This document shows positions 6,719 through 13,582 of a stretch of DNA of 15,351 nucleotides, in pieces (the stretch's first letter is position 1; every line of letters begins with the position of its first letter). The notes below the pieces were generated by a model. The model ran no database searches, was not told the DNA's origin, and saw nothing but the letters and a program-made list of their open reading frames with translations. The stretch comes from DASRCB01 sp035653295 (GTDB lineage Bacteria; Acidobacteriota; Terriglobia; Bryobacterales; Bryobacteraceae). The stretch spans positions 1 through 15,351 of the forward strand of contig DASRCB010000362.1 in assembly GCA_035653295.1 (NCBI GenBank), given 5' to 3'. A program made the position numbers and the translations under genes.

Positions 6719-7281
6719 AGCATGGCCTGCCGGAGCAGAACGCCCTCATGTTCCAGCAGCCAGCGCTTGCGATGGAGTCCGCCGCCGTAGCCGGTCAGCG
6801 CGCCGTTTGCGCCGATCACGCGGTGGCAGGGGATGACGATTGCGATGGGGTTGCTGCCGTTGGCCAGACCGACGGCGCGCATCGCCGTCGGACGGCCGAG
6901 ATCGGCGGCGAGTTGGCCGTAGGTGGTCGTGGCGCCGACGGGGATTCGACGCAGGGCGCTCCAGACGGTGCGCTGGAAGGGCGTGCCGCCTGTGTCGACA
7001 GGGAGGTCGCTGAGGGCGCGCAGGTCGCCGTCGAAGTAAGCGCGGAAGGCGGTGGCGGCGCCGAGGGGGTCGGAGTCATGGATGAGCGTGGCTTCAGCAA
7101 ACCGGCGCAGGGATGAGAGCTCGTTGTCGAAGGCTACGGCGCAGAGACTCGTTTCGGTGGCGGCGACGAGGAGTTCGCCAATGGGCGAGGGCACGCGGGC
7201 GACGTGGACAATGCTGCAACCAGGCGAGGCGGGCTGAGAGCCCGCCGCAGGCCGAGGGCCTGCCCCCCAAGAAGCTTTCAT
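6715..7281 (-). CDS. ogt: Methylated-DNA--protein-cysteine methyltransferase (Ogt/MGMT)
   Basis: A 188-residue suicide repair protein that moves the methyl group from O6-methylguanine (or O4-methylthymine) to its own cysteine. The PCHRV motif is at residues 151-155 with acceptor C152; TYGQLA, RAVG (arginine finger R135) and NGSNPIAIVIP precede it, and GYGGGLHRKRWLLEHEG follows. The start at 7279-7281 is chosen because it overlaps the alkA stop as ATGA; the frame stays open to 7329 inside alkA, which I reject. With this start, residues 7-18 (AGPRPAAGSQPA) are encoded exactly by a REP-like double hairpin (7228-7263). Domain homology begins around residue 24. A GTG at 7192-7194 would skip the repeat but has no ribosome binding site. 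Confidence 0.93.
   Translation of the reverse strand: MKASWGAGPRPAAGSQPASPGCSIVHVARVPSPIGELLVAATETSLCAVAFDNELSSLRRFAEATLIHDSDPLGAATAFRAYFDGDLRALSDLPVDTGGTPFQRTVWSALRRIPVGATTTYGQLAADLGRPTAMRAVGLANGSNPIAIVIPCHRVIGANGALTGYGGGLHRKRWLLEHEGVLLRQAML
7228..7263 (+). repeat. REP-like double hairpin, copy A (inside ogt)
   Basis: Two adjacent perfect hairpins. The first has stem GGCGGGCT (7228-7235) and AGCCCGCC (7239-7246) with loop GAG. The second has stem GCAGGCC (7247-7253) and GGCCTGC (7257-7263) with loop GAG. CCCCC follows. The same architecture recurs at 10562-10599 and 12962-12997 in the same orientation. This copy is 36 bp and lies within the 5' coding part of ogt, on the opposite strand, read as 12 in-frame codons. 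Confidence 0.9.
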
Positions 7282-7997
7282 GCCTGCAGCCATAGTCGCA
7301 TGGCGGCGTAGGCGCGCCAGGGCCGCCACGGTTCGGGGGATGATGCGCCGATGTTCCGCATCGCGCGGAGGAGGCCGAGATCGGATGCAGGAAATGCGTC
7401 ACGCTGGTGGAGAGCGCGCATGGCGATGTATTGGGCGGTCCAGGAGCCGATGCCGGGGAGCTCGCAGAGAGACTCGACCGTCGCGTCGCGGAAGAGATCG
7501 GGGTCGCTCACAACGGCGGCGGCCAGCGCGGAGATGGAGGCGGCTCGGGCGCGAGGCAGGCCGATCTTCGTCAGGTCGGCTTCGGCCAGCGCCTCGGGGC
7601 GGAAGTCGGAGATGCGGCCGGCCAGAGTGGTGGCGCCTTTAACCGAGACCTGCTGGCCGAGGATGGCGCGGACCGACAGCTCGAACGCGTCCCAGGCGCC
7701 GGGGACGCGAATGCCGGGGCGTGAACGGACCAGCGGCTTCAGGCGCGGGTCGCGGGCGAGGTGGCGATCGATGACCCGCGAGTCGGCATCGAGATCGAAG
7801 AGGTGGCGGATACGTGGCAGGTCCTCCTCGCGCGCACCGCTTACGAGCAGTGCTTCTGGAGAGAAGCGCACGGCGATGCGGCCGCGGCGGTACTCGCCAT
7901 CGACGACGGCTTCGATGCCGGGGATGGCGCGGGGCGCGAGAAATGCGATGAGAGCTGCCCAGTCGAACGGAGGCTCGAAGGGCAGCTCGTGGGTCAT
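7278..7997 (-). CDS. alkA: DNA-3-methyladenine glycosylase II (AlkA, HhH-GPD family)
   Basis: A 239-residue base-excision glycosylase for alkylated purines and pyrimidines. Residues about 4-85 look like the AlkA N-terminal domain (FDWAALIAFLAPRAIPGIE). FELSVRAILGQQVSVKGA (105-122) begins the HhH-GPD core, the helix-hairpin-helix is LPGIGSWTAQYIAMRAL (180-196), and the catalytic aspartate is D206 in FPASDLGL. The C-terminal RPWRAYAAMRLW (225-236) is typical. The ATG at 7995-7997 is chosen because homology starts right after it and it overlaps the ADOP stop as ATGA; the open frame up to 8231 lies inside the ADOP gene. No Shine-Dalgarno is visible, which fits re-initiation after the upstream stop. 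It is directly coupled to ogt (ATGA). Confidence 0.94.
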   Translation of the reverse strand: MTHELPFEPPFDWAALIAFLAPRAIPGIEAVVDGEYRRGRIAVRFSPEALLVSGAREEDLPRIRHLFDLDADSRVIDRHLARDPRLKPLVRSRPGIRVPGAWDAFELSVRAILGQQVSVKGATTLAGRISDFRPEALAEADLTKIGLPRARAASISALAAAVVSDPDLFRDATVESLCELPGIGSWTAQYIAMRALHQRDAFPASDLGLLRAMRNIGASSPEPWRPWRAYAAMRLWLQA

Positions 7998-10507
7998 TCG
8001 TATCGAAGAGCGGTCATGGGGTCGATGTGCGAGGCGCGGCGCGCGGGCAGCCAGCCGGCCGCGACCGCCACGGAAGCGAGCAACAGAACGGCCGCGGCGA
8101 TGGAAAGCGGATCGTTGGGGGTCACGCCATAGAGGAGTTTTGAAACGAGGCGGCTCAAGGCCCAGGCTGCGGGAACGGCGATGGCCACGCCGGCGGAGAC
8201 CATGATGACTACTTCGCGCAGGACCATCCACACCACGTCGCCCGATGCGGCGCCGAGCGCCACACGGAGGCCGATCTCGCGTGTGCGCCTCGCGACGGTG
8301 TAGGCCATGACTCCGTACAATCCGATGGTTGCCAGCAGCGTGGCGAGAGCGCCGAAGAAGGCGGCGAGGGTGGCCACGAGGCGTTCGGAGGTAAGCGATT
8401 CATCGACGGCCTGCTGCATGGTGCGCATGTTGTAGATGGGGATGTTGGGATCGAGGCGTGCGACGCGCTGCCGCGCGGCCGCGAAGACCTGCTCCGGAGG
8501 AAGAGAGGTGCGGAGCCAGACGGTCATGTCGTTGAGGAACGGATCGCCCATCCAGGGGATGAAAACTTCCGGCGGATTCTCATCGCGCAGGCCGGTGTAG
8601 CGGGAATCGGCGACCTCACCGATGATTTCCATGTCGGTGGGCGTGCCCGGGTCGCCTCCGAAGCCGACGTGCCGGCCGACGGCGTTGCCGTCGGGGAAGA
8701 ACTTCTTCGCGAACTTCTCGTTGACGATGACCACGTTCGGGATCAGGAACGGCAGGCCGAGGTGCTTGATGAGCGTGGTATCGCCGTCCCGGAACTCGCG
8801 GCCGGCGATCAGGGGAATGCCCATGGTGGCGAAGTATGCGGGACCGACGGCATTGCAGAAAGGCTGCGCCCCTTCGCGGGCGTGATAGCCCTCAACGGTG
8901 AGGCTGGAGTCCCACTCATTGCCGGACAAGATACCGATCATGGCAAGCGCGGACGAGCGGACGCCGGGGATGGAGGCCATTTCGGACTGCAGCTGGCGAT
9001 AGAAAAGCGCCGAGCGGTTGTTGTCGTAGCCGTTCAGGGAAGGATCGAGACGGAACGAAAGCAGATGGTTGACCGGGAACCCCGGATCGATGGAGCGGAG
9101 GCTGGCAAGGGTGCGAACGGACAATCCAGCGCCGATGAGCAGCAGGAGCGAAAGCGCGACCTGCGAAACGACAAGCGCCTTGCGGAAGCCGCCATGCGTG
9201 CCGGCGACGGCGCCGCTTTCGTCCTTCAGCGTGGGCGCCAGGTCAGGGCTGGTGGCGCGAACCGCGGGGGCCAGGCCGAAAAGGATGCCCGTTACGAGGG
9301 CCACGGCGAAGTTGAACAACAGAACGCGCAGGTCAGGCGAGGACGAGAGGGTCAGGTGTGCGGCGTCGCTCGAAACGAAGCGCAGCAGGATGCCATCCAG
9401 GGCGACGGCGAGCAGGACGCCGAGCGCGCCGCCAGCGATGGCCAGCAGGACGCTTTCGGTCAGAAGCTGGCGCATGATGCGCCGCCGGCTGGCCCCGAGG
9501 GCGAGGCGAATGGCGATTTCGCGGTTACGAGCGGTCGCACGCGCCAGCAGGAGATTCGCGACGTTAGCGCAGGCGATCAGCAGGACCAGGCCCACCATGG
9601 CCATAAGGAACCAGAGCGGACGCTCCATCTCGCGCCGCATATCGGAGAAGCCCCGCGCGGCGGGCAGAAGCGTCATTTTCGATTTGAGGAACTGAGCGCG
9701 GGTATCGGCCGACGCGTTGTGGAAGGCGGGCTCGCGGACCTCCATCTCGAGCATGGAGTGATAGAAGGGCTGGAGGCTGGCCTGCGCCTGGGTCATGGAG
9801 ACACCCGGCTTCAGGCGTGCGAAGGTCGCAACCCAGCGGCTGCGCCGATCCTTCATCATGTCGGGACCAGCCATCATTTCCGTTTGCAGGGTGACGGGGA
9901 CCCAGACGTCGGTCGTAAGGCCGGGCTCGACGCCATCGAAGCCCCGCTGCGCGACGCCGATGACGGTGAGGTCGTGCCCGTTGATGTCCACGGTCTTGTT
10001 CAGGATGGCGGGGTCAGAGGCAAACCGGCGCTGCCAGAATCGCCAGCTCAGGACGGCGACAAGCTGTCCGTGCTGGACGCGGTCGTCTTCGGGGGTAATG
10101 GTGCGGCCGATGGCCGTTCCGACGCCGAGCACCGGGAAATATGTGCCGGAGACCAACTCTCCGCTGGCGCGTTCGGTGCGGCCCTGAAAACTGACGCTGA
10201 GGGGCGTGGTGTAGCGGCAGAACATACCGCTGAAGGCGGAATTATGGTCGCGGAAGTCCTTGTACATCGGATAGGACAGGACGGCCCAGCCGCGGTTGTC
10301 GCCGTAGTGGTTACCAACGCTTTCGAGCCTGACCAACTGCTGCGGGTTTTTGACCGGGAGGAGGCGCAGGATCACCTGATCGAGCAGGGAAAAGATGGCC
10401 GTATTCGCGCCGATGCCCAGGGCGAGGGACAGGACGGCTACGGCGGTGAAGACCGGGGATTTCCGGAAGTTGCGGATGGCCAGGCGGAGATCGGAGGAGA
10501 GGGACAT
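7994..10507 (-). CDS. ADOP-type duplicated ABC transporter permease (MacB_PCD/FtsX)
   Basis: An 837-residue permease made of two MacB/FtsX-like halves, the architecture often annotated as 'ADOP' in Acidobacteriota. The N-terminal part FRKSPVFTAVAVLSLALGIG (residues about 14-33) is the family hallmark and first TM helix, followed by a large periplasmic MacB_PCD region. The first FtsX block (around 300-420) contains LLIACANVANLLLARATARN and REIAIRLALGASR. A second TM and periplasmic domain begins near 450, and a second FtsX block with TREIGLRVALGAASGDVV and a C-terminal ARRASHIDPMTALRYE closes it. No ATPase gene is nearby, which is common for this group; the partner and substrate are unknown. 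GAGG lies 5 nt before the ATG and a TATAAC (10523-10528, minus) could be a -10 box. It heads the ATGA-linked chain. Confidence 0.93.
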   Translation of the reverse strand: MSLSSDLRLAIRNFRKSPVFTAVAVLSLALGIGANTAIFSLLDQVILRLLPVKNPQQLVRLESVGNHYGDNRGWAVLSYPMYKDFRDHNSAFSGMFCRYTTPLSVSFQGRTERASGELVSGTYFPVLGVGTAIGRTITPEDDRVQHGQLVAVLSWRFWQRRFASDPAILNKTVDINGHDLTVIGVAQRGFDGVEPGLTTDVWVPVTLQTEMMAGPDMMKDRRSRWVATFARLKPGVSMTQAQASLQPFYHSMLEMEVREPAFHNASADTRAQFLKSKMTLLPAARGFSDMRREMERPLWFLMAMVGLVLLIACANVANLLLARATARNREIAIRLALGASRRRIMRQLLTESVLLAIAGGALGVLLAVALDGILLRFVSSDAAHLTLSSSPDLRVLLFNFAVALVTGILFGLAPAVRATSPDLAPTLKDESGAVAGTHGGFRKALVVSQVALSLLLLIGAGLSVRTLASLRSIDPGFPVNHLLSFRLDPSLNGYDNNRSALFYRQLQSEMASIPGVRSSALAMIGILSGNEWDSSLTVEGYHAREGAQPFCNAVGPAYFATMGIPLIAGREFRDGDTTLIKHLGLPFLIPNVVIVNEKFAKKFFPDGNAVGRHVGFGGDPGTPTDMEIIGEVADSRYTGLRDENPPEVFIPWMGDPFLNDMTVWLRTSLPPEQVFAAARQRVARLDPNIPIYNMRTMQQAVDESLTSERLVATLAAFFGALATLLATIGLYGVMAYTVARRTREIGLRVALGAASGDVVWMVLREVVIMVSAGVAIAVPAAWALSRLVSKLLYGVTPNDPLSIAAAVLLLASVAVAAGWLPARRASHIDPMTALRYE

Positions 10508-10561
10508 TGGGGCCTCAGTCAGGTTATACGGAAATCATGCGGAGCGGTTCCGTTGGGCCGA

Positions 10562-10599
10562 GGCGGGCTCAGAGAGCCCGCCGCAGGCTAAGAGCCTGC
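10562..10599 (+). repeat. REP-like double hairpin, copy B (intergenic)
   Basis: First hairpin: GGCGGGCTC (10562-10570) pairs with GAGCCCGCC (10574-10582), loop AGA. Second: GCAGGCT (10583-10589) pairs with AGCCTGC (10593-10599), loop AAG, followed by CCCAC. It occupies much of the 105-nt gap between the Gfo/Idh stop and the ADOP start. There is no T-run after it on the transcribed strand, so it is not a classical terminator, though it could stall polymerase or stabilise mRNA ends. Confidence 0.9.
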
Positions 10600-10612
10600 C
10601 CCACAAAACCCA

Positions 10613-11686
10613 TCAGGCTTTGGCGGTGAGGTACTCCTTTGCGTTCGCCGGCATCGACAGGAGGACGGCTGACTCTGCGAGGTTCGCTCGCAGGTGCGCC
10701 AGTTCGTTGGCGGGCGTGGTCAGGGGGAGGGCTACCTGACCGCCGTTCGCTGCGCTCCGGCACAAGGCCATCATGATCTCGAAGCCCTGCCAGGCGCTGT
10801 CGAAGTTGCAGGGGTGGACGCGGCGTTCGTCGTCAAGCCAGTCGGCCATCTGCTGGATGTAAGGCGGCATATCGAGGTCGTAATTCATGCAGCCCGGGCC
10901 GGAGCTGGCGCCGGCGCTGGTGACCGCGCGCCAGCCGCCGCCGGTCAGGACTTCGGCGAACCCGTCGGGGCCCTGGGCGCCGATGCGGCATTTGCGCCAC
11001 CAATAATCGACCTCGGGGACATCGGGAGCGCCCGCGCCGCACTCCACGATTCCGCGGACGCCGTTGGAGAACTGGATGAAGCCGCCGAGGTAATCGGGCG
11101 AGGGATGCGGGTCGGTGAGCTTGCCGCGGCCGGCGGCCTGAGCCATGACCCAATCGGCGGCGGCCTCGCCGTTGAACCAGCGCGTGTAGTCGATCAGGTG
11201 TGAAAGCATATGCATCATCCAGCCGGTCGCGGTTCCGTAGACGGTGTGGATACGGCCCAGGGCGCCGCTGGCGATGATCTCTTTCACTTTTTGGTAGTGC
11301 TCACCGTACCGGTGCTGATGGCTGACGACGGTTTTCACACCGGAGGACTGGAGGAGAGAGCGCACGGTGAGGCCTTCCTCGGACGTGAGCGCGACCGGCT
11401 TCTCCATGGCGATCAGGCGGGCGCCGGAGTCGATACCGATGCGGATCATGCCGGAGCGGAGGTTGGGCATGGTGCAGAAGCAGAACACGTCGGGCTTCAC
11501 GGCCAGAGCGACTTCACGCGCGTCGGTTCCTTTGAGTGCCGACGGGTACTTCGCGGCCGCGGAGGCGAGGCGGGCCGGATCCTTATCGCAGATGCCGGCG
11601 ACCTCGAAGCGGCCGTTGGCCTGGAAGGCGGCGGCGTGGTGCATGCCGCGCTTTCCGAGGGCGACGACGACAACCTTGTACTTCAT
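10613..11686 (-). CDS. Gfo/Idh/MocA family NAD(P)-dependent oxidoreductase
   Basis: A 357-residue sugar or cyclitol dehydrogenase. The Rossmann fold starts at residue 3 (KVVVVALGKRG), where the usual GxGxxG reads AxGxxG (A9, G11, G14). The catalytic lysine is K96 in MEKPVAL (94-100); SHQHRYGEHYQKVKEII follows, then the substrate-domain HLIDYTRWF with the His/Asp pair typical of the family. The start at 11684-11686 overlaps the DegT stop as ATGA and coincides with the first Rossmann strand; the open frame up to 12073 lies antisense-free inside DegT and is rejected. Paired with a DegT aminotransferase it may oxidise a sugar hydroxyl to the keto form that is then aminated. The order of steps and substrate are inferred. 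Confidence 0.93.
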   Translation of the reverse strand: MKYKVVVVALGKRGMHHAAAFQANGRFEVAGICDKDPARLASAAAKYPSALKGTDAREVALAVKPDVFCFCTMPNLRSGMIRIGIDSGARLIAMEKPVALTSEEGLTVRSLLQSSGVKTVVSHQHRYGEHYQKVKEIIASGALGRIHTVYGTATGWMMHMLSHLIDYTRWFNGEAAADWVMAQAAGRGKLTDPHPSPDYLGGFIQFSNGVRGIVECGAGAPDVPEVDYWWRKCRIGAQGPDGFAEVLTGGGWRAVTSAGASSGPGCMNYDLDMPPYIQQMADWLDDERRVHPCNFDSAWQGFEIMMALCRSAANGGQVALPLTTPANELAHLRANLAESAVLLSMPANAKEYLTAKA

Positions 11687-12813
11687 GCGGCGGCCACTCC
11701 GCGGTTCCAGTCCAGCACCTTTTCGATGGTGTAGTCGACTTCTTCGGCGGTGAGCTCGGGGAACATGGGAAGGGAGATGCAAGAGGCCGCGTTGCGTTCG
11801 GAGTTTGGGATCGGGCCGGCGATGCGCGCCTGCTTGCCCCAGGGGTAGCCTTCCTGCTGGTGGATGGCGATCGGGTAATGGCACTTGGCGTCGATACCGG
11901 CCTTGTTCAGGAAGTCGAGCAGCGGGTCGCGGTGGGCCGGGTTCTTCGTTTCGACGACATAGAGATGGAAGACGTGCCGATACCCGGGGCTTTCGAACGG
12001 AAGCGTGATGCCGGCCGCGTCCTTCAGGCAGGAGGTGTAGCGGGCGGCCCATTTGCGGCGCAGGTCGTTCCACTGGTCGATGTGCTTCAGCTTGGCGCTG
12101 AGTACGGCGGCGTGCAGGTCGTCGAGGCGGCTGTTGAAGCCCATGCTGTGGCAGGACCGCTTATCGGAACCGTGATTGCGTAGGCGGCGGATTGCCGCAT
12201 CAACTTTGGAATTGTTGGTGACCACGGCGCCGCCATCGCCGAAGGTCCCGAGGTTCTTCTGGATGATGAAGCTGGTGCAGACGGCGTCGCTGAGCTCGCC
12301 GATGCGGAAGCCGTTGCCGCCGGCGCCGATTCCCTGTGCGTTGTCCTCGATGACGAAAAGGCCATGCTTGTCGGCGATGGCGCGGATGGCTTTCATGTCG
12401 GCGCACTGGCCGTACAGATGGACGGGCACGATGGCTTTCGTTTTCGGAGTAATGGCGGCTTCGATGCGCGCCGGATCGATGCAGTTGGTCTTCGGGTCGG
12501 AATCGACGAAGACGGCCGTGGCGCCGGCGATCCAGATGGCCTCGGCAGTGGCGAAGAAAGTGTTGGTGGTGGTGATGCACTCGTCACCGGAGCCGATGCC
12601 GAGAGCCATGAAGGAGAGCCAGAGCGCGTCGGTGCCGTTGCCGACTCCGACGGCGTGCTTCATGCCGTGGTAAGCGGCGAACTCGCCTTCGAAGCGCTTG
12701 AGCATGGGGCCCATGACGTAGTTGCCGCTCTCGAGCACTTCGCGCATGTTGGCATCGATTTCGGATTGAATGCTCTGGTACTGCCGGACGTGACCATAAA
12801 AGGGAACGTTCAT
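11683..12813 (-). CDS. DegT/DnrJ/EryC1/StrS family PLP-dependent aminotransferase
   Basis: A 376-residue sugar aminotransferase. The start NVPFYGHVRQYQSIQSEI and GNYVMGPMLKRFEGEFA are family-typical. GNGTDAL (58-64) binds the PLP phosphate, D157 in EDNAQG contacts the pyridine nitrogen, and K186 in IIQKNLGTFGDGG is the Schiff-base lysine. These enzymes transfer an amino group from glutamate to a nucleotide-linked ketosugar or a ketocyclitol. The ATG at 12811-12813 is chosen because GGAGG (12821-12825) lies 7 nt upstream; an in-frame ATG at 12864 is before the ribosome binding site and in non-coding-like sequence. Gfo/Idh follows by ATGA overlap. WbpB/WbpE-like, NtdC/NtdA-like or RifL/RifK-like pairings are all conceivable; nothing nearby distinguishes them. 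Confidence 0.94.
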   Translation of the reverse strand: MNVPFYGHVRQYQSIQSEIDANMREVLESGNYVMGPMLKRFEGEFAAYHGMKHAVGVGNGTDALWLSFMALGIGSGDECITTTNTFFATAEAIWIAGATAVFVDSDPKTNCIDPARIEAAITPKTKAIVPVHLYGQCADMKAIRAIADKHGLFVIEDNAQGIGAGGNGFRIGELSDAVCTSFIIQKNLGTFGDGGAVVTNNSKVDAAIRRLRNHGSDKRSCHSMGFNSRLDDLHAAVLSAKLKHIDQWNDLRRKWAARYTSCLKDAAGITLPFESPGYRHVFHLYVVETKNPAHRDPLLDFLNKAGIDAKCHYPIAIHQQEGYPWGKQARIAGPIPNSERNAASCISLPMFPELTAEEVDYTIEKVLDWNRGVAAA

Positions 12814-12820
12814 GAACGCG

Positions 12821-12825
12821 CCTCC
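12821..12825 (-). promoter_or_regulatory. Shine-Dalgarno GGAGG deciding the DegT start
   Basis: cctcc on the plus strand at 12821-12825 is GGAGG on the minus strand, 7 nt before the ATG at 12811-12813. It rules out the in-frame upstream ATG at 12864. Confidence 0.7.
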
Positions 12826-12888
12826 GGGGGATGAGATTTGGTGGGTTCGCGGCCAGTATATCAATTGCCGGGGGCCGGGGGGTCACGG

Positions 12889-12921
12889 TTTTTTGCACGA
12901 ACGGAGCTGGGGATGTTGTTG
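12889..12921 (+). repeat. 33-bp direct repeat, left copy
   Basis: It runs from ttttttgc to gatgttgttg and matches 13004-13036 at 32 of 33 positions (c at 12896, t at 13011). The bases beyond each end differ between copies, so 33 bp is the full extent. The copies bracket an 82-bp segment that carries the REP copy C. Confidence 0.93.
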
Positions 12922-13003
12922 GGGTCGGCGTGTCGCCGACGGCTGCGGGGCATGCCGGCGTGGCGGGCTGGGAGCCCGCCGCAGCCTGAGAGGCTGCCCC
13001 ACA
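12922..13003. other. 82-bp palindrome-rich insert carrying REP copy C
   Basis: The insert contains a hairpin GTCGGCG (12924-12930) / CGCCGAC (12934-12940) with loop TGT, an 8-bp palindrome GGCATGCC (12949-12956), and the double hairpin 12962-12997. It lies between two 33-bp direct repeats inside the HGL gene. It encodes no protein and is far too short for an insertion sequence; a non-autonomous REP-type element or a repair-generated insertion are the two readings. Confidence 0.7.
12962..12997 (+). repeat. REP-like double hairpin, copy C
   Basis: First hairpin: GGCGGGCT (12962-12969) and AGCCCGCC (12973-12980), loop GGG. Second: GCAGCCT (12981-12987) and AGGCTGC (12991-12997), loop GAG, then CCCAC. 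Length is 36 bp as in copy A. The second stem differs from copies A and B on both arms, keeping full pairing. Confidence 0.9.
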
Positions 13004-13036
13004 TTTTTTGTACGAACGGAGCTGGGGATGTTGTTG
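13004..13036 (+). repeat. 33-bp direct repeat, right copy
   Basis: Second copy of the repeat at 12889-12921, offset by exactly 115 bp (not a multiple of three). In the HGL reading frame it covers codons 142-152, after which the frame enters the insert. Confidence 0.93.
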
Positions 13037-13582
13037 ATTCTTAAGCCTGGCCCACATGTCGGGGGAGGAGGCGAAGAGGAAATTGAAGGCGCGATCTACC
13101 TGGAGGTTCATGGCGCCGTCGTAGCGGCCCAGAGTGTCCCAGTATCTGGCGACCTCGCCGACCTCGAGTTCTTCGGTGTTGACGCGCTTCAGAAAGCGGA
13201 GCGTGAGCTCTTCGACAATGCGCCAGCGGGCGACGGCTATGCTGATGGTGCGAATCGCGGTCCTTTGGGCCTCGGTGGTGGGCTGGAAATCGAAGGTGAG
13301 GCCGGCGATGGCGTCGGGCGCCGGCGCGACCGGGATCGCGGCGCGCAGGCCGTGCTTCAGGGCGTTACGGCGGCAGATAGCTTTCCCGGCTGCGGTGCGC
13401 GGTCCGGTGGAGCGGAGCGAATTGCGGCGGCTGGCGGCGATTTGTGCTGCGGTGCGCATCTGGGTTTATCCGGAAGCGAAATTCCCTCTTCCTGGCCCCA
13501 CATTAGCGTGCGATTCCAGCGCCGGGCGTAGAATTCCGGCTAAACGCCTGAAAACAGGTTAAAGAAAAAGTGCATTTGGCTG

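Larger units (their letters stand above)
12883..13459 (-). pseudogene. Frameshifted 'STGP..GK...HGL' small protein gene with REP insertion
   Basis: The frame starts with ATG at 13457-13459 and reads SLRSTGPRTAAGKAICRRNA then LKHGL (residues 14-38), the hallmark of a small-protein family of unknown function that I know from Acidobacteriota and Planctomycetes. A charged helical region follows (ARWRIVEELTLRFLKR, about 77-92). The first 141 codons look intact. Then a 115-bp duplication/insertion (33-bp repeat plus 82 bp with a REP) shifts the frame. The present frame reads through the REP and 77 codons into the DegT gene, to a stop at 12584. If the 115 bp are removed, it reads QQHPQLRSCKKP and stops at 12883-12885, giving 153 residues and clearing DegT. 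I therefore list the ancestral limits. It may still be expressed with a long aberrant tail. Confidence 0.7.

Noticed and set aside
5588..6790. 400-codon plus-strand open frame opposite the SSS symporter
   Set aside because: Low-complexity charged translation, antisense to a well-supported transporter, no ribosome binding site.
7278..8231. Longer alkA reading frame starting at 8231
   Set aside because: The first 78 codons overlap the ADOP C-terminus and are not AlkA-like; the ATGA start at 7997 fits the domain start.
8669..10591. 640-codon plus-strand open frame opposite the ADOP permease
   Set aside because: It is antisense to a clear permease. Its translation is rich in Gly, Asp, Gln and Arg without domains, as expected from GC-rich codons read on the other strand.
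7228..12997. The three hairpin elements as a CRISPR array or intrinsic terminators
   Set aside because: Copies are kilobases apart without spacers, and none is followed by a T-run on the minus (transcribed) strand.
12584..13459. HGL gene taken as an intact 291-codon gene
   Set aside because: The last 150 codons are REP, duplicated repeat and out-of-frame DegT sequence. The frameshift explanation is simpler.
13545..13565. Small inverted repeat CCTG-AAAA-CAGG after the M13 stop as a terminator
   Set aside because: Only a 4-bp stem and no proper T-run in the transcribed direction.
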